Origin: CADEFX01 sp963840425
Lineage (GTDB): Bacteria; Pseudomonadota; Alphaproteobacteria; Rhizobiales; Hyphomicrobiaceae
Direction: 5' to 3'
Assembly (NCBI GenBank): GCA_963840425.1
Contig: CAWIYZ010000025.1
Coordinates: 87,903 to 151,902, forward strand
Length of the DNA stretch: 64,000 nucleotides
The position numbers were made by a program, and so were the translations under genes. Positions 1 through 9,227 of this stretch are shown piece after piece (position 1 is the first letter of the stretch; each line of letters begins with the position of its first letter). The notes under the pieces are model-generated. The model had not been told where the DNA came from and ran no database searches. It saw only the letters and a list, made by a program, of their open reading frames with translations.

Positions 1-459
1 CAGGCTGCTGGCATCGACATGATACACGTGCCCTATAAGGGATCGGGTGCGTCCGTGCAGGATGCCATCAGCGGCCAAATCAAGATCATTTTCGCCAACG
101 TCATCTCTGGCGGCCCGCACGTTGCCGCCGGCAAGCTGCGGGGGCTAGCTGTGACGAGCATAAAACGCTCACCGATGTTCCCCGACATACCAACCGTGGC
201 CGAGCAGGGCTTTCCGGGATTCTCCGTGGAGGATTCGTATGGCATCTTCGGCCCGGCCAAGATGCCGGCGGACGTCGTGAAGAAAATCCACGATGCGTTT
301 CGCGAGGCCATGCTATCGCCAGAAGTTCAACCGCGCCTCCAGCAGCAGGGCATCACGCCCAATCTGATGGGACCGGATGAGCTGAAGGCATTCATCGAAA
401 GTGAGGTAATCAAGCTGCGCGAGATCGCATTGCGCGCAAAAATCAAGGGCGAGCAATAG
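1..459 (+). CDS. TctC/Bug-family solute-binding protein, C-terminal half (cut by window start)
   Basis: About 152 residues are visible. The frame is open from base 1, so the gene begins upstream of the window. The motif VPYKGSG, followed later by the PHVAAGKLRGLAV and FPDIPTVAEQGFPGF stretches, is the hallmark second half of Bug (TctC-like) periplasmic receptors, whose usual length is about 320 residues. These proteins bind carboxylates or other small organic acids and feed tripartite tricarboxylate transporters, though many are orphans. No TctA or TctB membrane gene follows here, so it may be an orphan receptor or the last gene of an operon outside the window. The ligand is unknown. A second family member lies at 9228-10193. 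Confidence 0.9.
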   Translation, partial: QAAGIDMIHVPYKGSGASVQDAISGQIKIIFANVISGGPHVAAGKLRGLAVTSIKRSPMFPDIPTVAEQGFPGFSVEDSYGIFGPAKMPADVVKKIHDAFREAMLSPEVQPRLQQQGITPNLMGPDELKAFIESEVIKLREIALRAKIKGEQ

Positions 460-597
460 GTGCAGAAGCGCCGGGAGGTTCAGCTATAGGGCCTTTCTGG
501 CTTTGTTGGAGCTGGCCGGAAGGCTCTCACCTTTCGATTGTCTTGCGACTGCGCTCGGCGTGAAAGCAGCAGTGCTTCCACGCCGGGCGATTGTACC

Positions 598-1422
598 CTA
601 GCGCAAAGCCAGCTGCGCGATGGTCGTGGTCAGCTCGCCGTTCGCGGTCGGGATCGGCATCAGCCCGACCAGGGCCCGTGTCACGCCGCCGTCGACGGGC
701 AGGTTGGCGCCGTTGATGTAGCGCGCTGCGTCGGATGCCAGAAACACAACGACATCAGCGATGTCGTTGCCGTTCCCCAGACGGCCCAGCGGCACCATCG
801 CCTCGCGGGCCGTGCGCACGGCTTCATTGCTGTAAGCTTCCGCGTGGACGGGTGTGACGATCATGCCGGGGCTTATCGCGTTGCACCTTATTCCGCGGCC
901 GCCCCACTCGACAGCGGTCAAGCTGGTCAGGCCAATGATCCCCGCTTTCGACGGCGAGTAGGCGCCGCGCATGGGCTGGCCGAACGTGCCGCTCATCGAA
1001 GCGATGTTGACGATCGCGCCATGTCCGGCGGCGAGCATGCGCCGCCCTACGGTTTGGGTGCATTGGAACGCGCCTGTGAGATTGGTCGCAATCTCCCGGT
1101 CCCAGCTCGCACGGGGCAACTCCTCCAAGGGCATGCGGTGGCGAATGCCGGCGTTGTTCACAAGCACGTAGGGTGTCCCGAAGGCGCTTTCCGCAGATTT
1201 CAAAGCGGCCTCGACATGGGTTGCATCGGCGACGTCGCAGCGCGCGGCGATTGCCCCGTGGCCGGCAGCGGTCAGCTCCGCCGCACGTGCCTGCGCCCCC
1301 TCACCATCATAATCCCACAAAGCGACGGTGTAGCCTGCCACGGCAAGACGCTGGGCAATGCATGCGCCGATGCCCCGCGCGGCCCCAGTAACGATGGCAA
1401 GCGGCGACTTACTCTCAACCAT
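598..1422 (-). CDS. SDR-family NAD(P)-dependent oxidoreductase
   Basis: Classical short-chain dehydrogenase/reductase of about 274 residues. The N-terminal cofactor motif TGAARGIG, the structural NNAG motif and the catalytic YSPSK (YxxxK) are all present, with IVNIASMSG supplying the catalytic serine. The likely reaction is reversible oxidation of a hydroxyl or reduction of a keto group with NAD(P). I chose the ATG at 1422, which has a GGAGG about 12 bases upstream; an in-frame TTG at 1452 would add ten residues. It follows the Fe-S gene at 1454-2296 on the same strand with only a short gap, so the three genes 2718-598 probably form one operon. The substrate is unknown. Confidence 0.88.
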   Translation of the reverse strand: MVESKSPLAIVTGAARGIGACIAQRLAVAGYTVALWDYDGEGAQARAAELTAAGHGAIAARCDVADATHVEAALKSAESAFGTPYVLVNNAGIRHRMPLEELPRASWDREIATNLTGAFQCTQTVGRRMLAAGHGAIVNIASMSGTFGQPMRGAYSPSKAGIIGLTSLTAVEWGGRGIRCNAISPGMIVTPVHAEAYSNEAVRTAREAMVPLGRLGNGNDIADVVVFLASDAARYINGANLPVDGGVTRALVGLMPIPTANGELTTTIAQLALR

Positions 1423-1453
1423 GACGTACGAAGACCTCCGTGGATCATCCAAT

Positions 1454-2296
1454 TCAGCGAACCGGCGGCGGCTTGCGCAGCTCCGGCTCTATCAGCATCT
1501 CGTACTTGGACCGATCAGCTCTCTCTATAGCCGCAATGTCAGGTGCGCCACCCTTGCGCCAGCCGAGATACGCATCGCTGGCATCGATCCCCATGGCTTC
1601 GGCTACCAGCTGCACCCAATTCCTGACACCGATACCGCCTTTGCCATCCAAAGCCGCAAACTCGCGGTGGCATGAATGAAAGATAGTGCACACCGTATCG
1701 GCATGGTTTGCCACGGCAGCGGTCCATGTATCCTGCGCCGATGCCGCGAGGGCGCCTGGGATTGCAGCGAGCGAGCTGCACATATGCCCGGGTTGCGCGG
1801 GGCCTTCCACAAGCACCAGACCTGGTACGCGTGACAGGAGAGTTGCGACACGATCGTTGACCGGCACATGCGTGGCAAAGCCGATATGCCGATGCAGCAG
1901 AACGCGCCGCTTGACCTCATGCTGCAGCAGAGGCTCCAGGCGATCGGCGTGGTCGGCCAAAAGCTCGGTGATGTGGGCGGTTTCGAAGGCCGTCGCGTTG
2001 CCGGGCGCCATGATGTCCGACATGTGCATGTGACACGATGGGCACCAGGTCACGACAGTGCCGCGCCCTTCCTTCTCGGCCGCTTCATTGAAGCGAGCGA
2101 TCGTGCGGGCAGCCATGTTGCTGGCCCCTCGCGGCTGATGGTCATGCGCCGTGCCGCAGCAATAGGCTGGTCCGCCGGCCGCACTGACATCGTAGCCCAC
2201 CCGTTCGAGCAGCATAATGGACAGGCGGATCATCTCAGCGTGCCGCAGCATATTGCAGCCGAACCAGAAGGTAATGCGCTCGTCTTTCACAGCCAC
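1454..2296 (-). CDS. CCG-domain (heterodisulfide reductase-like) Fe-S protein
   Basis: About 280 residues resembling the CCG-domain proteins of heterodisulfide reductase subunit B/D, GlpC/GlcF and LutA. Cysteine clusters are visible at WFGCNML, AYCCGTAHD, TWCPSCHMH and FHSCHRE; in relatives they bind a non-cubane or cubane Fe-S centre that handles electrons from quinone or thiol partners. The upstream gene ends inside the start region. A GTG at 2296 has GAGGAG eight bases before it, while a GTG at 2290 overlaps the upstream stop as GTGA, so translation is coupled either way. It is cytoplasmic or membrane-associated through partners. No flavin oxidase subunit lies beside it; the neighbouring SDR may supply electrons. 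Confidence 0.8.
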   Translation of the reverse strand: MAVKDERITFWFGCNMLRHAEMIRLSIMLLERVGYDVSAAGGPAYCCGTAHDHQPRGASNMAARTIARFNEAAEKEGRGTVVTWCPSCHMHMSDIMAPGNATAFETAHITELLADHADRLEPLLQHEVKRRVLLHRHIGFATHVPVNDRVATLLSRVPGLVLVEGPAQPGHMCSSLAAIPGALAASAQDTWTAAVANHADTVCTIFHSCHREFAALDGKGGIGVRNWVQLVAEAMGIDASDAYLGWRKGGAPDIAAIERADRSKYEMLIEPELRKPPPVR

Positions 2297-2718
2297 TTCG
2301 CAAGCTCCTCGTTGCTGAGCTGCAATCGGGCAAATATTTTCACCCGGGGAAACAACGTCGGATCCTGTTTGACAGGGATTTGGTGCGTGTCGTTCAGCGC
2401 GCGCTGCTTGGCGATACGAACCAGCAGCATCGCATCGAGCCCCTTCTCCTGCTCGGGGCAAACTGCACGGCATCGGCCGCTCTTCGTGCAAGCGCCAACC
2501 CAAGAGATCGTGTCCTTACCCGCCGGCTCGCCGACAGCAAGTTGGCGCAATCCGGCAGTCGCCGCTTTGGCGTCGGCACCACGAAGCCCTTTGTGATCGA
2601 CCATGGGACAGGCATCGAAGCAAGCACCGCAAGCCGTGCATAAGGCGGCAAGCTCTCGCCCAGCCATGGACAAGTAGGCTTCGGTCGTCTCGGCACGGGC
2701 CACTGGCAGCTTGCTCAT
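2287..2718 (-). CDS. 4Fe-4S dicluster ferredoxin-type protein
   Basis: About 143 residues with two cysteine clusters, CTACGACFDACP near residue 27 and CTKSGRCRAVCP near residue 77. The first is a regular CxxCxxCxxxCP box; the second has a slightly longer first spacing. This corresponds to the ferredoxin half of GlpC/HdrC-type proteins, which in many relatives is fused to the CCG domain encoded by the next gene. The ATG at 2718 was chosen because it leads straight into the protein; an in-frame TTG lies 24 bases upstream. The gene overlaps the CCG gene, so the two products most likely form one electron-transfer complex. Confidence 0.8.
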   Translation of the reverse strand: MSKLPVARAETTEAYLSMAGRELAALCTACGACFDACPMVDHKGLRGADAKAATAGLRQLAVGEPAGKDTISWVGACTKSGRCRAVCPEQEKGLDAMLLVRIAKQRALNDTHQIPVKQDPTLFPRVKIFARLQLSNEELAKWL

Positions 2719-3002
2719 CAAGAACAAAACTGCGCCGCTCAAACTAGGAGGTCAAGGTGTACTTGAGCAGTCGCGCCGGCAATGGCCCGGCACTGGAGAA
2801 TGTCAGGCTGTCCCCCTCCGCCGGCCGCAAGCCGCAGGAGTTCGGCTGGTTGACGACATGATCGTCGAGCCGGCCACTGGAAACAGGATTCGCCCTGCAT
2901 GGGCGCCCCTCTGCTAAGTCGCGCCTCCGATAAATCAGACGGCGGCGCGCAGTTGGGTCGACCCACTGCTCTGCCGCTGTTTGCGCCGCACTTGATACCT
3001 GG

Positions 3003-3929
3003 TCAGGATGCGCAGCCCTTGGTCGCTTTTCGTCCCTCATTGGCCTTTTGGTCTACCCGCATGTCGAGCAACGCGTTGCGCACGATCTCGAGGGCGGGCT
3101 CGTTGGGTTTGTTGCGATGCTCAATGAGGGCAAGGGTACGCCCAAGCGGCGGCCGCAGCGGCCGCACGATGAAATCGGTTTTGTGCTTGGTGACGGAAAG
3201 CTCCGGCACGAGCGCCATTCCGAGCTTGGAGGCGACGGCTGTCTTGAGCGCGTCGACGGTACCGATGGGCATGGGGTCGCGCAGCATCTGCTCCTTCCCG
3301 AGCCAGCCCAAGACCAGGGGATATGCCGAGCTGCGGGTGTGCTCGGTCAGTAGATTTTGCCGGGCGACGTACGCGGGCGTGACTTCATCAGGAACGCCAC
3401 GTGTGTCCCTCGGCAGGATGGCGACAAGCATCTCACCGCAGAGAGGCGTAACCTTGAGCTGCTTGTTCTCCACGGGTAGCGCGACGAGGCCCAGGTCGAT
3501 CTTATTCTGCAAGACATTGGCGACAGCGTCTTGCGTCGGCATGTTGTTGACGACCAGCTCGATATCGGGGTGATCGGCTCGAAGGCGCTGAAGGATGGGC
3601 GGCAGCCGATATGTCAGCGCCGTCAGCATCGTGCCGACGCGAACTCGGCCGAGCCAACCCTTGCGAAAGCGACGCATGACCGCATCGGCTGCGTCGCACT
3701 CCTGAAAAATACGCTGCGCGACTTCAACGAGCTGTTGACCCGGCACCGTGGCGTGCGCCTGTTTGCCCAGGCGCTCGATCAGCTGTACCCCGAAACGGGC
3801 CTCGAGTTCTCGAATCTGCAGGCTTACGGCCGGTTGCGTGAGATTGAGGCGGCGAGCCGCTGCGGAGAAGCTTCCGCATGCCACCACCTCCGTAAGTGCT
3901 CGCAGCTGGTCGAGGTTGAGGCTGCGCAT
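3003..3929 (-). CDS. LysR-family transcriptional regulator
   Basis: 308 residues. The N-terminal winged helix-turn-helix (residues about 1-62) is typical: LDQLRALTEVVACGSFSAAA, then LTQPAVSLQIRELE. The remainder is a periplasmic-binding-protein-like effector domain that would sense a small molecule. The frame stays open far upstream, but the ATG at 3929 is the canonical LysR start and the upstream extension does not resemble protein. The gene diverges from the LuxR-type gene at 4220 and shares a 290-base control region containing a perfect palindrome. LysR proteins usually regulate a divergent neighbour, so that gene, or the Fe-S/SDR operon downstream, is a reasonable target. The inducer is unknown. 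Confidence 0.93.
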   Translation of the reverse strand: MRSLNLDQLRALTEVVACGSFSAAARRLNLTQPAVSLQIRELEARFGVQLIERLGKQAHATVPGQQLVEVAQRIFQECDAADAVMRRFRKGWLGRVRVGTMLTALTYRLPPILQRLRADHPDIELVVNNMPTQDAVANVLQNKIDLGLVALPVENKQLKVTPLCGEMLVAILPRDTRGVPDEVTPAYVARQNLLTEHTRSSAYPLVLGWLGKEQMLRDPMPIGTVDALKTAVASKLGMALVPELSVTKHKTDFIVRPLRPPLGRTLALIEHRNKPNEPALEIVRNALLDMRVDQKANEGRKATKGCAS

Positions 3930-3962
3930 CCCAAGGGACTCCTTATTATTGTGATTATGAAA

Positions 3963-3972
3963 GCAAATTTGC
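3963..3972. promoter_or_regulatory. Palindromic candidate operator between LysR and LuxR genes
   Basis: GCAAATTTGC is a perfect 10-base palindrome, 34 bases upstream of the LysR start codon, in the only AT-rich stretch of the divergent intergenic region. It is flanked by TGA on one side and TCA on the other at near-symmetric distance. This suits an autoregulatory LysR-type site, but the assignment rests on position and symmetry alone. Confidence 0.35.
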
Positions 3973-4219
3973 CTCATCACGGTTCTTGGGGCAATCCATC
4001 GCCGATCGGGCTCGACTTGGTTTCGATATCTTCTATTTCGCCCCGTCAATCGGGAATGCCTTTCGCAAGCAGGCCATCCAGGTCGACCGGGCGTCCTTAG
4101 CGGGCAGCACATTTCCAGGGCGTCTCGGACCCTCGCGGACCAACGAGGTCGCAACCCGACAATTGCGCGCGGCACGGTCCAGCCATTGCAGCGACGCGCT
4201 ACCGTCATTGGGAGGTTCG

Positions 4220-5432
4220 ATGCAGGACGTTCAAGAGGTTTCGTCGCTGATCGGCGATATCTACGATGCGGCGCTCGATCCGGCGCTGTGGATCGAGAGT
4301 CCTCCTTAAGGCGCGAGCACTGGTCGGCGGCTCGTGCGCCACGCTGTTCAGCAAGGATGCGACCCGGAAGAGCCTCAACGTCTACTACGACGATGGCGGT
4401 CTCGACCCGCACTACAAGCAGCTCTATTTCAACAAATACGCGAAGCTCGACCCGACCACGACCGGTCACGTCTTTGCAGAGATCGGTGAGCCAATCAGCA
4501 CCGCCGATCTTCTTCCATATGACGAGTTTGCCGAAACCCGCATATACAAAGAGTGGGCGCAGCCGCAGGGCCTGGTGGATTTTGTTTGCGCCGTGCTCGA
4601 TAAATCGGCGACGAGCGCCGCCATGTTCGGTGTCTTCCGGCACGAGCGCGACGGTTTCGTCGACGATGCGACGCGTAAGCGAATGCGGCTCATCGTGCCG
4701 CACATACGCCGTGCAGTGCTGATTGGCCGCGTTATCGACCTCAAGACCGCGGAAGCTGCAACATTCGCGGATGCTCTCGATGGTCTCTGCGCTCGACTGT
4801 TCCTCGTCGATGCAACAGGTCGCATCGTTCACGCCAATGCCAGCGGCCATGCCATGCTGCACGAATGCTCCGTCTTGCGCGCAATCAACGGCAAGCTGGC
4901 AGCCAGAGAAGCGACCGCTGCGAAGGCGCTGGAAGAAACCTTCGCGGCGTGCGGCAATGGCGACGCGGCTGTCGGGACCAAGGGTATCGCCGTGCCATTG
5001 CGCGCGCGCGACGGCGACCACTTCGTGGCGCACGTACTTCCGCTGACCTCGGGGGCGCGGCGGCGCGCCGGCAAAAGCTATGCGGCCGTGGCCGCACTGT
5101 TCGTACACAAGGCGGGACTGGAAGCCCCCTCCCCACCCGAGGCCATCGCCAAGCTCTACAAACTGACGCCGAGCGAACTGCGCGTGCTGCTCGCCATCGT
5201 CCAGGTTGGCGGCGTACCGGAGACGGCTGAGGCGCTCGGCGTTGCCGAGGCGACCGTCAAGACGCACCTCCATCGCCTTTTCGGCAAGACCGGTGCCACC
5301 CGTCAGGCCGATCTCGTCAAGCTGATCGCCGGGTTTTCCAGCCCCGTCGTTGGCCAAACCAAGATCGCTGCGCCCGCTCACCTCTATCACCCGATCGATG
5401 GACGCAGCGTGGCCAGGCTGGCGTCAATCTAG
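4220..5432 (+). pseudogene. LuxR-type HTH regulator with a single-base frameshift
   Basis: The true N-terminus starts at the ATG at 4220, with GGAGG four bases before it (MQDVQEVSSLIGDIYDAALD), and runs to TGG-ATC-GAG. Then one extra A near 4300 ends the frame at 4309. Removing that base joins it to the long downstream frame (VLLKARALVGGSCATLFSKD and on). The result is a protein of about 403 residues with a C-terminal LuxR-type helix-turn-helix: LTPSELRVLLAIVQVGG, then EATVKTHLHRLFGKTGA. The central part has the look of a PAS-like sensor. Read literally the gene is broken. The conserved second part suggests either a very recent lesion or a sequence error. It is divergent from the LysR gene. 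Confidence 0.8.
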
Positions 5433-5469
5433 GGCCAACCCGGGACCTTCTGAAATGGAGCAATCGCAA

Positions 5470-5970
5470 ATGCGCATGACCGTGATCCGACCCGCCCTCT
5501 CCTTGCTGATCCTATCGGTTTCAATCGCCAGGGCCGACGTACCCGATGCAATCGCGACCAAGGATGAAATTTTGGTCGCGACCATGCATGCGCAAGGCGC
5601 GCAGATTTACGAGTGCAGGTCCGATGCCTCCGGCAAGCTCGTCTGGCAATTCCGCGAGCCGATAGCCACGCTTTTCGTCGACGGCAAGACCGTCGGCCGG
5701 CACTATGCGGGCCCGAGCTGGGAGCTGGCTGACGGCAAGACCGTCGTGGGCAAGGTCGCCGGGCGCGCACCGGGCGCAACGGCAAAAGACATTCCCCTCT
5801 TGAAACTCGATGTGACCTCGAAGGGCGCTGGCGGCCAATTCACCGGCGTCACGACCATACAAAGAATAAACACGAGCGGTGGTGTCGCCGAGGGACCTTG
5901 CGAGCAAGCAGGCAAGTTTCTCAATGCCCCGTACTCGGCAGACTACACGTTCTACAAACGGAAAAACTGA
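5470..5970 (+). CDS. Secreted DUF3455 protein
   Basis: About 166 residues. A signal peptide (MRMTVIRPALSLLILSVSIA, predicted cleavage after ARA) is followed by the DUF3455 pattern: IYECRSDASGKLVWQFREPI, GKTVGRHYAGPSWELADG, VVGKVAGRAPGATAKDIPLL and a terminal ACP-like PYSADYTFYKRK. The family has no firmly known function; members are secreted or periplasmic and common in soil Proteobacteria. I chose the ATG at 5470, with GGAG nine bases upstream; ATGs at 5455 and 5476 are also in frame. It lies 37 bases after the LuxR-type gene and may be its target or operon partner. Confidence 0.85.
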   Translation: MRMTVIRPALSLLILSVSIARADVPDAIATKDEILVATMHAQGAQIYECRSDASGKLVWQFREPIATLFVDGKTVGRHYAGPSWELADGKTVVGKVAGRAPGATAKDIPLLKLDVTSKGAGGQFTGVTTIQRINTSGGVAEGPCEQAGKFLNAPYSADYTFYKRKN

Positions 5971-6224
5971 CGTCCGCAAGGAATTGGGCCGGGCGACAGC
6001 GATGCTACCCGCACACATCGCGGGCTCGGAGTCGGGCCTGGACATCGCTCGGCCCAACCCCACGGGCGCCAGGAGGAACAGGTTCAACGCGGATCTAACG
6101 CAACTGTGATCGGCGTAAGCCACTTCTGTCGACCAATCGATGGATGCTCGCTCTGAAGGCCGGGTCTATCCGTCCCTAATGAATGCCTCGAAGAAGCATA
6201 GACTTCAAACTGAGAGAGATTGTT

Positions 6225-6497
6225 ATGAGCGCCAGCGCTTTGATTGTTTTGGACGCGCCCCTGTTCGGTTTCTTACGGCGCGGCGTCATCCACGCGCTAA
6301 ATCGACGGCCCGCACGGGCGATCGCCCGCCTGGTCGTTGCAGCCCTGGAGTATCGATTGCGCCGCCAGACCTCCCTGATGCTGTCCGGGCTCGACGATCG
6401 CATGCTGACGGACATTGGATTGCACAGAAGCGAGCTCAACTCCTTGATCCACGAGCGCGCTGCCGAGCGGACCTATCCGCCCGATTTGATGCGCTGA
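6225..6497 (+). CDS. DUF1127 small protein
   Basis: About 90 residues, with the DUF1127 core (LDDRMLTDIGLHRSEL) near the C-terminus preceded by a basic helix (RPARAIARLVVAALEYRLRR). DUF1127 proteins of rhizobia and relatives include small RNA-binding or phosphate- and stress-related regulators, but the role of this member is not known. I set the start at the ATG at 6225, after a GAGAGAT Shine-Dalgarno-like run; an in-frame ATG at 6183 would add 14 residues. A paralogue with the same MSA-x-x-LI beginning lies at 37576-37845. The alpha/beta hydrolase gene follows after 13 bases. Confidence 0.85.
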   Translation: MSASALIVLDAPLFGFLRRGVIHALNRRPARAIARLVVAALEYRLRRQTSLMLSGLDDRMLTDIGLHRSELNSLIHERAAERTYPPDLMR

Positions 6498-6510
6498 GGG
6501 GACACGCGTC

Positions 6511-7404
6511 ATGATCGAGGAGTTCGGCGGCCGATGGCACGATGTCCTCCCCAGCACAGAGAGCGCTCGCACCTCCACGACTGCGCCACCCGTCATTGCG
6601 TTGCACTGCTCAGGCGCCGACGGCCGACAATGGCGCAAGCTTGCCGACGCTTTGGCTCCCAGGTTCAAGCTGTTCGCAATTGACTGCTACGGCTGCGAGA
6701 GCACAGGCGCCTGGCCTGGCGAGAGGGCGTTTACCCTTGCAGACGAGGCTCGGCGCGTCGTCGACCTGATCGACAAGCTCGGCACAGCCGTACATCTCGT
6801 TGGGCACTCGTATGGCGGCGGGGTGATGCTCCGCGTTGCCATCGAGCGGCCGGCCGCTGTCGCAAGCCTCACACTCTATGAGCCATCCGCCTTCCATTTG
6901 TTGAGCCAGCTCGGGCCGAGTGGGCTCGCAGCGCAGGAGGAGATCCTGCGACTCACACGGACCGTCTGCTGGGGTGTGGTGTCGGGTGACTATCACACAG
7001 CAGTTTCGTGTTTCGTCGACTATTGGAACGGAGCGGGCAGCTCGGCAACCCTGCGGCCCCATGTCCGTGCAGACCTACTTCGCTGGCTCCCAAAAGCGCC
7101 GCTCGACTTTCAAGCCCTGCTGTGTGAGCGAACGCCGCTGGCGGCCTATCGGCAACTGGTCATGCCTACCCTGGTCCTGCGCGGCGAGCACGCACCGCGG
7201 CCGAGCCGATTGATTGCGTCGGGTCTGACGCGTGTCATGCGTACCGCGCGGCTTCGCATTGTGCCGAACGCCGGACATATGGGGCCTTTCACTCACGCAG
7301 ACGACGTCAACACAGCCATCGCTGGGCATCTCGAATCTATAGCAGCTGCAGGTGAGCGCTCCACGTGCAAACTCGTTTCGATCCCAGATCCGATCGCGGC
7401 ATAA
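6511..7404 (+). CDS. Alpha/beta-fold hydrolase
   Basis: 297 residues. The nucleophile elbow GHSYGGG places the catalytic serine at residue 100. IALHCSGADGRQWRKLADAL is a typical oxyanion-loop region, and NAGHMGPFTH near residue 250 supplies the histidine. This is the common soluble alpha/beta hydrolase family (esterase, lactonase, haloperoxidase-like); the substrate cannot be told. The start ATG at 6511 has GAGGGG about nine bases upstream. It is probably co-transcribed with the DUF1127 gene. Confidence 0.88.
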   Translation: MIEEFGGRWHDVLPSTESARTSTTAPPVIALHCSGADGRQWRKLADALAPRFKLFAIDCYGCESTGAWPGERAFTLADEARRVVDLIDKLGTAVHLVGHSYGGGVMLRVAIERPAAVASLTLYEPSAFHLLSQLGPSGLAAQEEILRLTRTVCWGVVSGDYHTAVSCFVDYWNGAGSSATLRPHVRADLLRWLPKAPLDFQALLCERTPLAAYRQLVMPTLVLRGEHAPRPSRLIASGLTRVMRTARLRIVPNAGHMGPFTHADDVNTAIAGHLESIAAAGERSTCKLVSIPDPIAA

Positions 7405-7461
7405 CTACGGACCTTCGACAGGAGCGCCGCTGTTCTAGGCACAACTGTATCAGCGATCTCG

Positions 7462-8982
7462 CTACGCTGCTTTCTTAGCGCGCCCCAGCAGCATAACGAA
7501 TGGGATCGCCGCCGCCGAAACGGCTGTGTAAAGGCCGAACGCATTGACGTAGGCGATCAAGGCAGCCTGACGCGCCATCTCGCGGGACAGGCGCTCGAGC
7601 CCGGCCAGGCTTTCGATTTCCCATAGCCCCGTTGCCCATGGCATCGTCAACGCCTTGTTGTAGGGAGAAATGACCTCGGTCATGCGCGAGTAGTTGACGC
7701 CGGTGGAACGCACAACCTCGGCGACGCTGATCGAGATGAAGAGCGTTGCCCCGAGGTTGCGAAGCAAATGATAGACGGCCGTGGCCTCTGGCATCTTGCT
7801 GCGGTCGATGCCTGCGAACGTGGTCAGCGTCAAAGCCACCACCACGATGCCGGCCGAGAGACCTTGTACGACGCCGTTCAGCTCCAGCTCCAGTGCAGTT
7901 ACGTTGAGATCGATGCGCATCAGCCACAACCCCGAGACGACTTGCAGCAGAAAACCGATGGCAACGCTGACACGCGGGTCCAGCCGCGAAATGAAAATAA
8001 CGGCAAAGAAGCCAAGTATGCCGCCGATGCCGCGCGCGGCGACAACCTGACCGACCAACACGTCGGGATATCCCAGGTGCGTGCGCATCAGCGTCGGCAA
8101 CAGCACCATTGGTGTAAAGTTCAGCATGCCGAACAGCAAGATGAGTGCCAGTCCCAGACTGTAGTTGCGGTCGCGCAGAAGCTGCAGATCGAGAAACGGA
8201 TTGCGCGTCGTCAGGCTGTGAGCAAGGAAAGCGTAGAAGGTCACGGCCGAGGTCAGCACAAGAACCTGAATTTCCATCGCCTCGAACCAGTCGAGCCGTT
8301 GACCGCGCGCCAGCGTCAACTGCAGAGCGCCAATAGCAGTCGACAGCAACAGAAAACCGATCCAATCGAAGCGAGTGGAATTGGTCGCGCCACGATCGCG
8401 CAAGAGAGAAACAGCTAGCCCAAATGCAGCTACAGCACCAACCGGGACCAGCAGGAAGAAGGCCCAGCGCCAGTTGTGGCTTTCGGCGAGATAGCCGCCC
8501 AGCGATGGCCCTGCGATCGGGCCGATTACCACTCCCATGCCGTAAATGCCCAGCACAGCGCGATGCTGGCGCTGCGGAAACGTGTCAAGCAGGATGGTCT
8601 GCGTCAGTGGCACGCTGGGGGCGCCGGCAGCACCCTGCACGATGCGCCATAGTATGAGCTCATCGAGCGAGCCGGCTGTGCCGCAAAGCATGGTCGACAC
8701 CGTGAAGACCGTCGTCGACCAGATCATGACTTGGCGTCGGCCGAAGCGCGCCACCAGCCATCCGGTCATGGGCATGGCGATGGCCGTCGCGAGGATGTTG
8801 AAAGTTATTGCCCAGGAGATCTCGTCAGGCGTCGCTGCGAAAGTGCCCTGCATCTGCGGAAGGACGGTGGACGCGACGAGGATCGACGTGAAGTAGAGCG
8901 CGACCGTCAATACTCCTGAAATCAGAATCAGGACGCGCCGGCCTGGTCCGGCGACGACATTGGGATCGCTGACTGTAGACAT
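7462..8982 (-). CDS. MFS drug-efflux transporter, DHA2 (EmrB/QacA-like) family
   Basis: 506 residues, the length expected for the 14-helix DHA2 group. Motifs include DEISWAITFNILATAIAMPM in helix 2, GWLVARFGRRQVM (motif A) after it, and GIYGMGVVIGPIAGPSLGGY (the motif C antiporter signature) in helix 5. It would export a hydrophobic or cationic compound against the proton gradient from the inner membrane. EmrB homologues normally work with an EmrA/HlyD adaptor, but none is adjacent here, so it may act alone or with a distant partner. The start ATG at 8982 fits the usual N-terminus before helix 1. Confidence 0.92.
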   Translation of the reverse strand: MSTVSDPNVVAGPGRRVLILISGVLTVALYFTSILVASTVLPQMQGTFAATPDEISWAITFNILATAIAMPMTGWLVARFGRRQVMIWSTTVFTVSTMLCGTAGSLDELILWRIVQGAAGAPSVPLTQTILLDTFPQRQHRAVLGIYGMGVVIGPIAGPSLGGYLAESHNWRWAFFLLVPVGAVAAFGLAVSLLRDRGATNSTRFDWIGFLLLSTAIGALQLTLARGQRLDWFEAMEIQVLVLTSAVTFYAFLAHSLTTRNPFLDLQLLRDRNYSLGLALILLFGMLNFTPMVLLPTLMRTHLGYPDVLVGQVVAARGIGGILGFFAVIFISRLDPRVSVAIGFLLQVVSGLWLMRIDLNVTALELELNGVVQGLSAGIVVVALTLTTFAGIDRSKMPEATAVYHLLRNLGATLFISISVAEVVRSTGVNYSRMTEVISPYNKALTMPWATGLWEIESLAGLERLSREMARQAALIAYVNAFGLYTAVSAAAIPFVMLLGRAKKAA

Positions 8983-9227
8983 AACAAGCGTAGTTTCAGC
9001 ATCGTGCCAAAAAGGGCGGACAACCTCGGCCGGACGTCGAGGGTGGCACGTTGATGCGGCGGGGACCAGCGCCTCGGCGAGCTAGTTGTTATCCACTGCC
9101 AGAGTTGCATCACCCCCAGCGAAAAGTCGCGCTGCAGTACCCGCGCCGGCAAGCCAGATCCGGCTACGGCTGGACGGTAAGGTCCCGGCCTGTCCTTGCC
9201 TCTATGTGGTCTCGCCTGGTCCCCCGA

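Noticed and set aside
538..1530. 330-codon plus-strand open frame
   Set aside because: Antisense to the SDR gene, which has all catalytic motifs.
3930..5390. Open minus-strand frame continuing 486 codons upstream of the LysR ATG
   Set aside because: It lies antisense to the LuxR-type gene and has shadow-like composition. The canonical LysR start is at 3929.
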